Origin: Amphimedon queenslandica | Taxonomy: Eukaryota; Porifera; Demospongiae; Haplosclerida; Niphatidae | Assembly: GCF_000090795.2 (NCBI RefSeq) | Contig: NW_003546378.1 | Location: 7,748 to 71,747 of the forward strand | Direction: 5' to 3' | Length of the DNA stretch: 64,000 bases | Shown: piece by piece, positions 9,117-21,238 of the stretch | How positions within the stretch are numbered: the first letter of the stretch is position 1 | Layout: each line of letters begins with the position of its first letter | Position numbers and translations under genes: made by a program | The notes under the pieces: generated by a model | What the model was told of the DNA's origin: nothing | What the model saw: only the letters and a program-made list of their open reading frames with translations | Databases searched by the model: none

Positions 9117-12100
9117 GTAATCTTGATAGACCTCAATTTGCACATTCTTCGATTTCCTTGAGGAAGCCATACGTATTATCGACTCCTGAAATTGTTCCAT
9201 CCATTTGTGTAAGTTGTACGCGAAGTTGTACTTGAGCTTTGACAATTATATATATATATGATGAGCCATTCTATTAGTGCGACAAGTGTTATGATATTGA
9301 TGTTATGTCATGTCTTGCTAGCATTCCCTCACTGCTTACTCAGTTTTGGACCGCCTACCTTTGTCTTAATTTGTGGGTCATGAACTTATGAATATCCATC
9401 TTGAATATCTTGTATGAGGGAAGTCATGTGTAAAAAAGACTATGCTCAATCCTCAACCAAATTTGAACTACTTCAAATGGACCTAATTGTGCTAGCAAGA
9501 CTGAAGCCACATCATACTGTATATGTTGGGTGTTCATTCAACTTGAGATTTTCTGTGTTGATAAGATTGTCAGACCCAATCCATAACCTGAGAAGGACAT
9601 GTATTCATGTTATGAATCAGATATAAGGGATGAATGTACTGTACATGTTTTTGTGTGTGCATATTTTGTTGAACTAAGTGAAATTATTGTTAGAACTACA
9701 AATTTGACATTAGGTCCCAGCACCTATTAATCAATACCTTCGTGAATATCAGCGGGATGGAATTAAATTTTTATATAGTCAGTACAGCAAAGGAGTTGGT
9801 GGACTATTATGTGATGACATGGGCCTTGGGAAAACGGTCCAGGTATGTACGCATCAATTAAATTATAACCAATAATGATTTTAATATTTTAGGTTATTGC
9901 ATTTATATGTGCTATTCTATGTAAAACTTGTACTAAGATCGATGTATTTTTAACAGGACCAAAGCTGGTAATGCATGTGTAATTTATTGTATATCTATAA
10001 TTAAATCTAGGTTATGACAACATCATTGCGATATTTTTGATTAATATGTTATTAGATTTACATGTAAAGTTTGGTCAATGTACAATGTACATAAACTCAA
10101 ACCCTTAGCCCTCTAGTAAAGCAAATTTGGTGTGGAATTAATATTTAGTCAAGACGTTAACCACTATAGTATTTAGATGACACTTTGTAGATATTTATGG
10201 TGGAAACAATTGACTGACTTTAATTTTTGTAACTGCAGTAATTTTATCTGAAATTGCTTAATTTAAATGTGCTGTTTATTACATTTTGGGCATAATACAT
10301 CACCAATACAGAAGCTCATTTCACTCATATAATTATTTTGCATGCATTGCTAGATAGAAACCAATAGTCATGTTATTGCAGATTGTGATTTGGTGCAACT
10401 ATTTTAGCTACATGTACTTGTGTTAACTTTGTTTATTTTGCTTTGCTTTCTTGGTTCTGCTCATTCTACATCTAAGGAAATGATTAATTGTGTTTATGAT
10501 TGTGTTTGCATATTATATTAGGTTGTCAGCAAAAGTGCTGTTTTAGTGATCTGTCCTTGCTCAGTAATATATAATTGGGTTTCTGAAATTGAAACTTGGA
10601 GTCACCTTAAAACTGGGTTAGTATCTTAGAGGTTTATGAAATAGATTTATTATTGTAATAGGCTAGTTAATTATTTATTTTAAGTGATTATTTTAATTAA
10701 AAGTGTTTTAATAGAGTTTACCACCGAAACAAGAAAGATGAAATACTTGATAAAGTTTCTCGTGGTCGGTTAGATGTTGTATTAACTACATTAGAAACAG
10801 CCAAATTGAAAGTAGTATGTGAAGAATAGTATGTACTTCGAGTGTTTGCTTTTAGGAAGAGCTTAACTCTATTCCTTGGTTGGCAGTTTTTGTGGATGAA
10901 GTTCATGCTCTAAAGGTAATGTTAATGTATTTCATGAGTTGTTTAGAAGGTTCAGTCTCACACATCTCATGTATTTGTCATTAAATAACTGATTTTAATA
11001 TTTTTTGAGTCTGGCCATCTTCCTACTTGTATAAAAAGCCCCTTTAATTGCCATTTGTCTTGGCCTTTTAGCTCTTTATGTACAAGCATCAAGCATGTCT
11101 TTCAGAATTCATGGCATTCATTTTACCTTGAATTATTCTGTTCCTTTTGTAGAATCCTAAAAGTCAAGTGACTGAGGCATTATTACAGCTAAAATGTCAG
11201 ATAAGGTATAATTTAGTAGATAAGTATGCAAACAAATGAACAAATGAACTTGTACACTGCAATGTAGATTTGGATTGACTGGGACTGCTTTGCAAAACAG
11301 GTTGAGTGAATTATGGTGTATATTAAACTGGTAAGTGAGAGCTGGTACTTCATTGTAATTACCACTTGTAAAAAGCTTTTGTTCAGTCAAAATTACTTTG
11401 AATTATTTTGATTTATGCACATGTAGGATACATCCTGGTTGCCTTGGAGCATGGCATGAATTTCAGTTTATTTATGAACGCCCTCTTCTTCAAGGGCAAA
11501 AATTTGACTGTACTAGAAGGGAACTTGCAACTGCTAAAGAAAGTTAGTTGTTATAATTATGGATATTCACAACTGTGTATGTATACTTTTTCATTCTCCG
11601 CAAGTTATTCAATTGATTGTACAGGTCAATTGATATTGGACCTGTTTTTCTCTTTAAAATAGAAATGCTCACTTTAGTTTAGTTCTAGTTATGTTTTCAT
11701 GTAGTTTTATATGTACCTGTATAAGGTACTTGTAGTCTAGTTTTGACAGCCAATTGGCCAAAATTGATATGTGTCAATGTCAGCGTCTCTTTAATAGAAC
11801 AGCAACAACTCTCACAGTTGCTGAGTGATTGGATGATAAGAAGGACGAAAGAACTAATTGCAGATCAACTTCCTAAAAAAGGTTTTTTGGTGTCAAAATT
11901 GTCTCTTATCTTTTTTGTTCCTGTGTAGAGGAATTTGTCGTTTTTTGTCCAGTTACAAAGCTACAAGGGAACATTTATTCAACCATTCTAGAAACTGATG
12001 AGATGGTGAACTTTGTTGAAGCACATCAACCCTGTTGGTGTAATAGTGGATTATCTAAGTTAAATTGTTGTGACAAAGTATGTTTGACATGAATGATTCA

Positions 12101-15100
12101 GTATAGCTAATTTTGTTCAACTATTATCTGTGTAGCATTGCAGTAGTGGATTGTTATCTGTTCAAGGCATTTACCTGTCTTTGTTACTGAAATGCTCTAA
12201 TCACATTGGTTTACTCCTCCCATCATTCTTTGCCTCCGATAAACAAAATGAGAAAGTGCTCTTTTATTTTGATTTATTTGTTTATTTGTTCATGTACATA
12301 GGCGTATCAGATATGTAAACAAGTGTTTTCTCATTATCCTGAATTTCTTGAGATGTCAATTGATGCTTCTTTCTTAACTTTGGCAGACCCTACTTATTGT
12401 GGGAAGATGCAAGTTAGTTTAACTTACATGTGTATACTCATATATTGTTTCTTAAGCCACAGTAGTTATAATTTAGAAGTGTGTTAATTACATTCATCGT
12501 GTTCAGTAGTTAACAATTTGTGCAAATCATCTTTTAAAATCTTCATTCTGCCACACTACACAATGAAGTTAATATGATTTACATTTAGTTATTAATCTAA
12601 CATTTTGAGGCATTGTTATATAAGATCAAATTAGGAAGAAGGGGCATTATTTTGTTTCTTTAGCATTGAAACATGCTCCACTCTTGAATAGAAATTTCTT
12701 TACCATGAGTAACACACCTAATGATTATTATACATGTATGTGTATATTAGCAAGAGTGGATAAATATTTAGATATTGTCGAAGCTTCTCAGTCACTTTCA
12801 TCTGGAGTCATCTAAAGTAATAATATTTTCTGAGTCTGTACGGGTATGTTTTGAAAGTTAAATGTTTTAATTTTCTGTTTAAAATATCAGTTACTTAATA
12901 TTTTGGAGAATTATATGGTCTGCAGAAGCTATACTTATTGTCGATTGGATGGCAGTATGAGAGTAGAAGACAGAGGTGCAGTTGTCAGTAAATTCAATTC
13001 TGATCCTTCTCTATTTGTTTTTCTCATTTCAAAAAAGTTAGAGCTAATTAAAAATTAAGCCTTTATTATTTTATTTTAAATGTACATGTTTTAGGTGTGG
13101 TGGAGTTGGTTTAAATATTACTGGTGCCAATCGTGTTATCATATTTGATCCAAGTTGGAATCCAGCTAATGATCTGCAAGCAGAAGATAGGTTAGTATTA
13201 TTGTTTTTTTTGCATGTAATTAGGCATTTTTTGTTGGGGGTATGCTTTCATTTTCTGCTACAATTACTTTCTGGTCATGGAGTATTGGCAGTTAATGTTC
13301 GAAACTTTATTGAAGTGCCATAGTTTGAATCATTTGCATTCGTGTGATGTCTGCCTTTTTAAAATAAACTGCTATATATCATTTTAAAATTTTAGCCTCT
13401 CAAATATTTTTCAAAGTACATGTAATTATAGTAAAATAATTTTTGACTTAGGAAATCATTAATTTTTTCAATTATTAGAGCTTTTCGTATTGGTCAGCGG
13501 CAAAACGTTGAAGTTTATAGGCTGATTAGTGAGGGTACTATTGAAGAAATTTTGTACCTCAGACAAATTTATAAACAGGTACCTGTAGAATTATTGTACT
13601 CAAGTTTCAATGCTTGCATATAATTTGTCTTGCATTTTTTTACAAATTTTGTTAAAACGTGTTACCTGTAGCTGTTTTTAAAGGGTACAAAGCCTTTCTC
13701 ATGAAAGTACATTGTACGTGTAGTAGAGTCCTTACAGAATGCCAGTAAAAGAAAAAAAAGAGCAATAATTTTAACCAACAAGCTGACTTTCTGCTTATGC
13801 AAAATGCCTCCTTTCTCATAATCTGGGTTGAATTCCTTGATTGGTTTCAGTTTTTAGTAATAATTTTTGTATGCAACTTTATTGTATTATCTAGCAACTG
13901 GCCAATACAGCCATTGAAGGTAGCAATGAACGAAGATATTTTACTGGAGTTGATGGAGATAGTGACAATAAAGGAGAAATTTTTGGCGTCTTAAATTTAT
14001 TTCAACCATTACGAAGTGGGGCATCACTAACTGAGAATGTATTAAAGGTTTGTAAATTACTTCTTTAATGATACAGTCTAACAAGTTATACTTTATATTG
14101 TTCAGAGATTTGATCAAGGAATGAAAATGAGGTATGTATTAACTAATCTGTAATATAATATGCTTGACTACTCATAAGTCGATAGCATGACTACATGTAC
14201 ATATGCATGTCATGCTGTCTCTACTTTGATCACAGCAAATAGTTGCATGGTGCTGTATGTGCTCATGTAAAAAAGCTACATAGCAGTATGTACATTTTGA
14301 AATTTTGACAAGCATACCATATTTTGACTTGTGTATATAAATTGAAATGTACATGTACATGTACATGCTAGAATTGTTTTTATTTTCAATATGTCTGTTG
14401 CAGTAGTACGCAGTTCACTTACTGTGATTTTCTTCAAGGTTTGTTTTTAAATATCCGCTATTGCTTGTCTGCTTTACATGTGCATGTACACACGTAGGTG
14501 TTAAAGTTTTAATTCATCATGGTCAAATAGTTGGTAACAGTCCTGCTGAGGAACATATAAGACACCAGGCAATATGCCACCTTGATAACGACTCTCAATT
14601 ACCAGCCAACCTTTTAAATATTCAGGTAAGCTAGCATCATTCTGCATGGACTCCACATATGATATAATGGTGTCATGCAACAAGTAACATGACCCTGTTA
14701 GATTTTATGACCTAGGCATTCATGTAACTAATTCTCTTTTTATGAGTGTGATTGGAGTTTTCTGTAGATTAACGAGATTTACTGATTTAGTATTGAAATA
14801 AATTAATGGTCACATGTGTGAGAGAATAATGAGGTCAAGTAACAGTTGCTTAATGCATGTACATGTAATTACTCTTTAATTTTTTGAATGCATGTATCAG
14901 TCACTGAACTTTTAAATTTTGCTTTTAAATGCATAGCATGAAACCTTTGTGAGAACATGCTTGACCTATAGTTATTGTAGAAACTTCTGATTTTTGTTAC
15001 TTTTATTAAATAATTTTAATTCTTTTAACAATGTAACAATGCTTTCTAGAAATATAGGATTATTCTTTAGTTAGTTTAAGCAGTAATAAGTAGCATGGTT

Positions 15101-15834
15101 ATTGAAGCTCAAGATATTTGTTCCAATTTATCCCTGTGACTTGTAAAGGCAGATTTACACTGCAAAATTAATTAATGTAAGCTAAGGCCATACGTTAAGA
15201 CAGGAAGTATGTATAAACCAATGGCCAATTGTAAGAGGAGAGATAATTTCAACTCTTACGTTACGTAAATGGCTGCCATTGGTTTATGCAGCACTTCCTG
15301 TGTAACTTATAGCCTTACCTTACGTTAATTTTGCAGTGTAAATCGGCCTTAACCTGTTAATGCTTTCTACAATTTAATGCTGCATATCAAAATTGTTGCA
15401 TATCTGTATGCCATTTAAAATGATTGACTCTCCAACCATGATGTGCTATGCACAAATGTAGGAGATTCATGTATTTTTATACTTTTTACATTTCAATAAG
15501 AGTTTAATGGATGATAGCCCATACATGAAAGTAATATCATGGCATGATTCAGTGAAACCTCATGACTTATTTGTATCATCCAACATAGGAGGAAATAAAA
15601 GAAAGTAAATGTAAGGAATCGACGAAGGAAACTCTTGAAAAATCAGAACCATCAAAATATGAACCTGTGCTAACAAGGGGGCCCAAGAAAATAAAGATAA
15701 ATGACTTGTTTGATTTTGATGAAGCGGTGGAAGTTTCTGGTCACTGTGGTCAGTCTGAATCATTTCATTCAAAATTAATGTCAAATACCACTGAAAAGAG
15801 CATTCTTTCCCTTGACAATTTGTTTGACCTTTAA
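9117..15834 (+). CDS. ERCC6L2: ERCC6L2-like SNF2/RAD54 family helicase
   Basis: Twenty-two exons keep phase to a TAA: 9117-9208, 9714-9842, 9893-9967, 10522-10616, 10715-10811, 10856-10915, 11153-11205, 11268-11330, 11427-11542, 11798-11881, 11929-12077, 12136-12255, 12302-12412, 12772-12843, 12891-13036, 13095-13190, 13479-13578, 13895-14047, 14106-14131, 14404-14438, 14498-14625 and 15589-15834; about 747 residues. Seen motifs: [16 protein letters not shown], Walker [30 protein letters not shown] (DEAH-like box), [48 protein letters not shown] and RIGQRQ with [11 protein letters not shown], which specifically match ERCC6L2. The known role of the family is transcription-linked DNA repair and genome stability in the nucleus. 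The protein lacks the long vertebrate C-terminal extension and ends with two DLFD-like motifs ([15 protein letters not shown]). Exon 1 is less certain and no initiator Met was found. Confidence 0.9.
15147..15349. mobile_element. PIF/Harbinger-like MITE, TAA duplication
   Basis: A 203-base near-palindrome in the last ERCC6L2 intron. Left arm AGGCAGATTTACACTGCAAA and right arm TTTTGCAGTGTAAATCGGCCT are inverted copies, and the pairing continues through the AAGGC.TA..TTA.GACAGGAAGT and TAAACCAATGG region. The 3-base repeat TAA flanks it at 15144-15146 and 15350-15352; a TWA 3-bp duplication is typical of PIF/Harbinger elements. The rest of the 963-base intron shows nothing recognised. Confidence 0.8.
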
Positions 15835-16037
15835 AAATCAATTTCATTTATTTTACCGATCATTATTGTACCAACTACTACACTTATATTTTCTGTTTCA
15901 AATTTCTTGTCAGCTCGTAATTTTTCATTTCAGTCTATTAAGTATAATAACCTTAACAATTTTAGTCAGAAAATACACATGTACAGTACATGTCACAAAA
16001 CAATAATAAAAGTACAGCAAGTAATAATCATTAAATT

Positions 16038-17903
16038 TTAGAAAATATTGCTCATAATTGGTAGATATTTTCGAATGATAAAATCTATACTGTCAGGAAA
16101 TAAAGAATAAATATGACCTACAATATAGGTACTCCAGTCAATGTAAGTCCAACTTTGACGATAAGGAATTGCATCTAACATTTTCTGAGCACAGACCTAT
16201 AAAAATTAGATTTTGAGTATGGTGATTTATGATTCAGGTATTGTATACTGGCCGAAATTTTCATGAAGTAGTAAAAACTAATATGTGTACAAATGCCTCA
16301 CTTACATCAGCTGATATGCCATGACTTTCTCCAATTGGCTTCCAGTTCTTAAGAGCCTATATAAAAATAATAAATATTTGGATTGTGCTAAAATAACTGC
16401 ACCGTTTCGGTATGTACATAAGGTAAAGGAATTATAGTGATTGATACTGGTGTATTAGTGAGATAGAATTCCTGACGAAGACCTTTAAAGAATCCTAAAT
16501 AGTAACTTAATTGATGGTAAAATAATTCAAAAGTACCATTAAGACCATGTTTACTAGTGCCATATGGGATAACTTGTGGCATTCCAAGTTGACTGGCACT
16601 AGATGATACTGCTATTATGCTTCCATGACTTTTATTAAGATAAGGCAATCCATATTGTACCATGAAAACACTCTGAAGCACATTAACACTAAAAATGCAT
16701 TAATATACAGTGTAGTACAAGATTAATTCAAAAATAAAATTACCTGAAAACTCTTAAAAATGCATCTCCCTTTTAGAATGATAATAGAACTATTAAGTAA
16801 TTATCTAAAAAACTTACAGGCTGATCAATTTGAGTGAACCAGCTTGGTGGATATGAAAAGGCAGCATTCAAAATCATAATGTCAATTCTTTCTAATTTAT
16901 GAGCTGCAATATCTATTATTTGCTTACAGTCTTTCTCTTTGCTAACATCAGCAACCACAGCATACACATGTGGAGTGTACTTTTGACAGAGCAAAGCAGT
17001 TTCCTGTAGTTTACTTTCTGTACGGGCAGCAATTACTAATCTACAGAACAGAACCATATAGCAGCTAAGTTTTCTTGATGTCAAATTTTTATACAAAACT
17101 TTGGTAAAATTGACATAGTAATAATAAATTCCAATACTTGGCAAGTTCTGATTTCCCATTTTCCTCAGGTAACTAAAACAGTTCATCATTTGTGCTACAT
17201 GTATTAATAATTACATTTACTCTTATTAAAATATGATCTTCTCTTAATGCTATGAAATTGTGACTATTCTGTGGTTATGACAATGAATTAATACAAGTTT
17301 CACCCCCACATTCTCTCTGAAGTAAGACATGCTCACATAGCGTCATAAATTTTTTGTGGCATGGTACAATACCAAATAGCAAATATTTGTGGTGTGGTGA
17401 GCGACTGCAAATATAAAATTCACCACTTGTTATTATTCTGAGTATGCTTAATAAGTGACAATAACATGTCACACTTGACTCCTAAATTGCAAATATAAAG
17501 TAAAAATTTTATCAAAATAATTGTGAAATATTACTACTTTAGTCAATATTTTTTGCTATAGATCTACCATAAATCTCGAGATAGGACTGACGGCAATTAA
17601 TGGTAGTTTGGATATAGTAGTTTTGAAAAGTAAAGTAAAATGACAATGACGTACTTTGCGCCAAGTTGTGCAGCCTGAATTGCGAGCTCACGACCAATCC
17701 CTTTAGATGCTCCAGTGATAATAACACCTTTACCTTGATAATATTCTATTGGTGGATCAGTTATTGATGTGTAATCTTAGATAATGGCTCACCCTACCTT
17801 TAGCATCAATTTGGTAAGTCCAATTATAAATAAACTGAACACTAACAACTATAATCAAAGCAATAGCAGGCTTAGCAGCGAACTTAAAAGCTTGGTTAAA
17901 CAT
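16038..17903 (-). CDS. Short-chain dehydrogenase, 11beta-HSD1-like, membrane anchored
   Basis: Seven exons: 17903-17798, 17775-17655, 17040-16818, 16769-16744, 16688-16403, 16356-16306 and 16196-16038. They join in phase to 323 residues. Residues about 10-27 (PAIALIIVVSVQFIYNW) form an N-terminal membrane anchor, as in 11beta-hydroxysteroid dehydrogenases of the ER. The NAD(P)-binding loop is TGASKGIG (56-63), RTESKL follows strand beta2, and LNAAF replaces the usual NNAG. Catalytic Ser near 188 (SSSASQ), Tyr201 and Lys205 (PYGTSKH) are all present, so an active NADP-linked oxidoreductase is expected; substrate unknown (steroid, lipid or other carbonyl). The 26-base exon 16744-16769 is very small but supplies the GDAFLRVF link that homologues have. 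It converges on ERCC6L2 (about 200 bases) and is divergent from the iPLA2 gene. Confidence 0.92.
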
Positions 17904-18033
17904 GATGGTTATTCTTGTGCCACTGCCACTCCTCTCTTGCTAGGCAATATGCTAGACTGAGACTCCTCCCTCTAGATGTAATGATTTAGCTCGAAAATGG
18001 TAATGAATGCACTTAACTTTGTTTTTCGAAATC
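17904..18033. promoter_or_regulatory. 130-base divergent promoter, SDR / iPLA2
   Basis: Only about 130 bases separate the ATG of the minus-strand dehydrogenase (17903) and the ATG of the plus-strand phospholipase (18034), so the two genes must share one bidirectional promoter. No TATA box or clear factor site is obvious. Both products act on lipids (family knowledge), which makes shared control plausible but unproven. Confidence 0.6.
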
Positions 18034-21017
18034 ATGGATGAAGAACCTCCCGAACTGCTTGTAACTAATTTTGAGACATTACCCAATGAAAATGATCCGT
18101 TTGGACGGTTTAGCAGTGATGACAAAACAGAAGACAAAGCCCCGATTGTGACAACCTTGCATAGAAGGCCAGCAGTGAGAAAAAAGGTTTCTACTGAAAC
18201 TTACGGGGAACCTAGATTTATGGATGAGCAACCCGAGGTAGGTTTGATGTAGATCTAGACAATTACTTATGTTTTTTATTGCAGCATTTAGATCTGTCAC
18301 AATCTATGAAGGAACTCAAGCTACATTATCCAGAAAATTCAGAAGTGAGTGTAGTTAAGGTGTAGATAGATCACAGATAATAGATTCTAGATATTTATGG
18401 TTAGATCTACTCTGCTAGTTCTACTGTTTATGCTATGACCTTAGTGTTCTAGCTGGTTGTTTAATGTTTTTTTATTATAGAAGTTGCTGAAGTATATTAA
18501 AGGAAGGAACTTTGATTTGGTGCAACGTGATCACAATGGATACACACCTCTTCATGCAATTGTCAGCAGTAGTCGTTGTGACAGAATTGAATGCTTGTTA
18601 ATTTTAATGGTCCATAGTGAATATGGCACTGTCTTGATTGATATGCTTGGAGGAAAGAATAATCAGACAGCATTGCACATTGCAGTGCAGGTATTTTACC
18701 ATTGCTAATTTTATTCTTTTGCTGATTTATGTTTCTTCTTGCTTTTAGCTTAGAAACATAGAGATAGTGAAAATCTTGCTGGCTTTTGGTGCTGACATCA
18801 ATGCATTTGATGGTTTAAATCGAACACCATTAGATACTATTAGTACAAAAGAAACAGAACTTTCTCATGAAGCCATTTTATCTCTTTTGAAGTCATTGGA
18901 TGCAAAATCCTATCAGAGCATTAAGAAAAGTGTTCAGTTGGGGCAAAGATCAAGGTTATGGTCAATTTCGTCTCATTCATCCTTAAATAAGGAGGACAAG
19001 TGTAAGAAAACAGGACAAGCTTTGGGTGGAAGGCATTTTGTAAGGATTTTCATCATTCCTTTGACCAATTTTTGTTATAACATTTTTTCAGGCTTTGGAA
19101 GAGTATATGTCTGACCTTGAGATTTCACAGAAACTAGAGAAGTATCTCTCAGCTCAGTTTGCCACTTATAGTGACATATGGGACCATCACTTTCAATTTG
19201 CACTTGGATTACAACAGTTTGAATTGCAAGGATGGAAAACAACTTGCAATCCAGCAATTCGATTTCAGGTACATTTATTATTGTATTTACTACGTGCAAC
19301 CTATTGGTAACATCAAAGGTTCAAGGAGGCAGCCGTATACTATTTCTTGATGGGGGTGGTATGCGTGGTCTTATACAAATTGAAATACTGGCTATGCTAG
19401 AGAAATGTACTGGCAGGCAAACTATTGATTTATTTGATTGGATTATTGGAACAAGCACTGGTGGTATTGTTGCATTGGGATTAGTTTATGGTAATTACAT
19501 TATGTTAATAATTGTTGCATAGATTTTTTTCAATAAAGGTAAGAAGACTTTGGCAGAGCTTCGACAAGTATACTTTAAACTAAAAGAAGACATTTTTTCT
19601 AAGACTGGATTTGGAATTGGGTATAACACTGAAGCTTTGGAATTAATTTTGAAAGAAAATTTTGACTCTAACATCAGAATGTCAGACATCAAGGAACCTA
19701 AGTAATAAATATTAGCGGCTAGTTTGTCATTTCACTATCTTTTTAGGGTATTGATATCTGCAGTTATGAAGAAAACAACTAACCTTAACCTGACTTTTTT
19801 CAATAATTGTTTCAATGATGAATTTTCAAATGGTGAGTTTATCATACTCTGGGTTTCCCACAAAGTATGCTAAGTGAGCTGAAAAGCAATACATGGCTTT
19901 GGAGGAAACTCTTAAAAATCATTAAAAAAATCAATTTTGATCGGAATTATGCAGCTTAGAATTTCTAAGCAACATAAGTACATGTATAATTATGTATCAG
20001 AAACAATTTATTCTCTCTTAGCCATTTTTGAGCTGCAACTTTAAAAATTCATAAAAAATCTAAACTTGATCAGCATCAGCTCAAAATTTCTATACAATAT
20101 AAGAATGTGTATGTGTATAAAAAATTATTAAAATGGAGAATTCTCTTGTTAATGTGATTTTTGTCAAAATACCCTGTACTGTTGTACAGGCTATTTCATT
20201 CAATTGAAACAACTTGACAATCCAAGCTACATGAATACTATGCTAATATCTTGTGGGAACCCTGTTTATAATATTAATTTAAAAACATCACAATAGAACT
20301 AGTATGGAAAGTTGCAAGATATACCAGTGCTGCTCCAATGAATTTTTCTGAATGTGATGGATATGTTGATGGTGGTGTATTAGCAAACAATCCCAGTGAA
20401 TATGGCTTAACTGCTATTCAAAATTATCACAGATCAGAAGGCATCAAATTAAACTTATGCTGTGTTGTTTCTATTGGTACTGGGAAGTTTCCTGCTGCAA
20501 TATTAGGGAGTACTGATGCACATGAAGGTATATTTCACTTATTGTCTTTAAAAAAGAAAGCGTCAAATTTAATGACATTGATTACAAAAGCTGTGAGTGT
20601 AATGTGAATTTCAAAAATAGTGATAATATTTTGTTTGTTACAAAAGCTGGTTGAATCTGAAGATGTAGCTGATAACAGTAGGAGCCGCTGTAAAGAGCAG
20701 CAAATACCATTCTATCGATTTAGTCCAAGACTTGATGTGGAAGTTCAGTCTGGTGAAACTAATGTTGATGTTCTTTTAGAAATGCTTATGAAGACCAAAT
20801 TTCAAGTCAGTGTAATATTAATTGATATTAGTATGTAACATGATATTAATGGCCATAGATAGCAGATGAATGGAGGAATGAGATAAAAGATCTGACCCTC
20901 TTATTTTCAAGAATGGAGACCTATGATGAGCAAAAAAGACAACAAAGACTAAAAGATAGAAGGCAAAGACATGCATTTCGATTTAAAGAAAATGATGAAA
21001 ATGAACTATTTGACTGA
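18034..21017 (+). CDS. PLA2G6: Calcium-independent phospholipase A2 beta-like (ankyrin + patatin)
   Basis: Eleven exons: 18034-18237, 18285-18344, 18481-18690, 18749-19039, 19092-19268, 19319-19490, 19539-19701, 19747-19832, 20297-20592, 20647-20805 and 20859-21017. They encode 658 residues in continuous phase. Residues about 85-190 carry ankyrin-type repeats (NGYTPLHAIV, NQTALHIAVQ, ILLAFGADINAFD). The patatin domain begins near 318: the oxyanion glycine-rich loop is DGGGMRGL (325-332), the nucleophile elbow GTSTG has Ser360, and the dyad aspartate is in VDGG (Asp479). This is the GVIA iPLA2 layout: it hydrolyses the sn-2 acyl chain of phospholipids without calcium. The end is a basic Arg/Gln-rich tail. 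An in-frame ATG at 18007 would add nine residues; 18034 is chosen for its acidic MDEEPPE start. Introns of 46-50 bases are common. Confidence 0.94.
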
Positions 21018-21238
21018 CGTATTTAACAATTTTGATTTTCATGTCCATAGTAATTATTTTTAGATACTTATTGTTTGCTATCGTGCCATTTTGTGCCACA
21101 GATGTAGAGCAAAAATGAAATTATCATTCTTGATTCTTTTAATCTTGAATGCCACACCCAAACCCAGTAAATTAATTTAATAATTTTACTGTCATTGTAC
21201 TGCCTATGGTGAAACTGTGATTGATTCTATGGTAAATC

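Noticed and set aside
9414-9626. 70-codon plus-strand frame in the first helicase intron
   Set aside because: No similarity to ERCC6L2 N-termini. The exons 9117-9208 and 9714-9842 join in phase without it.
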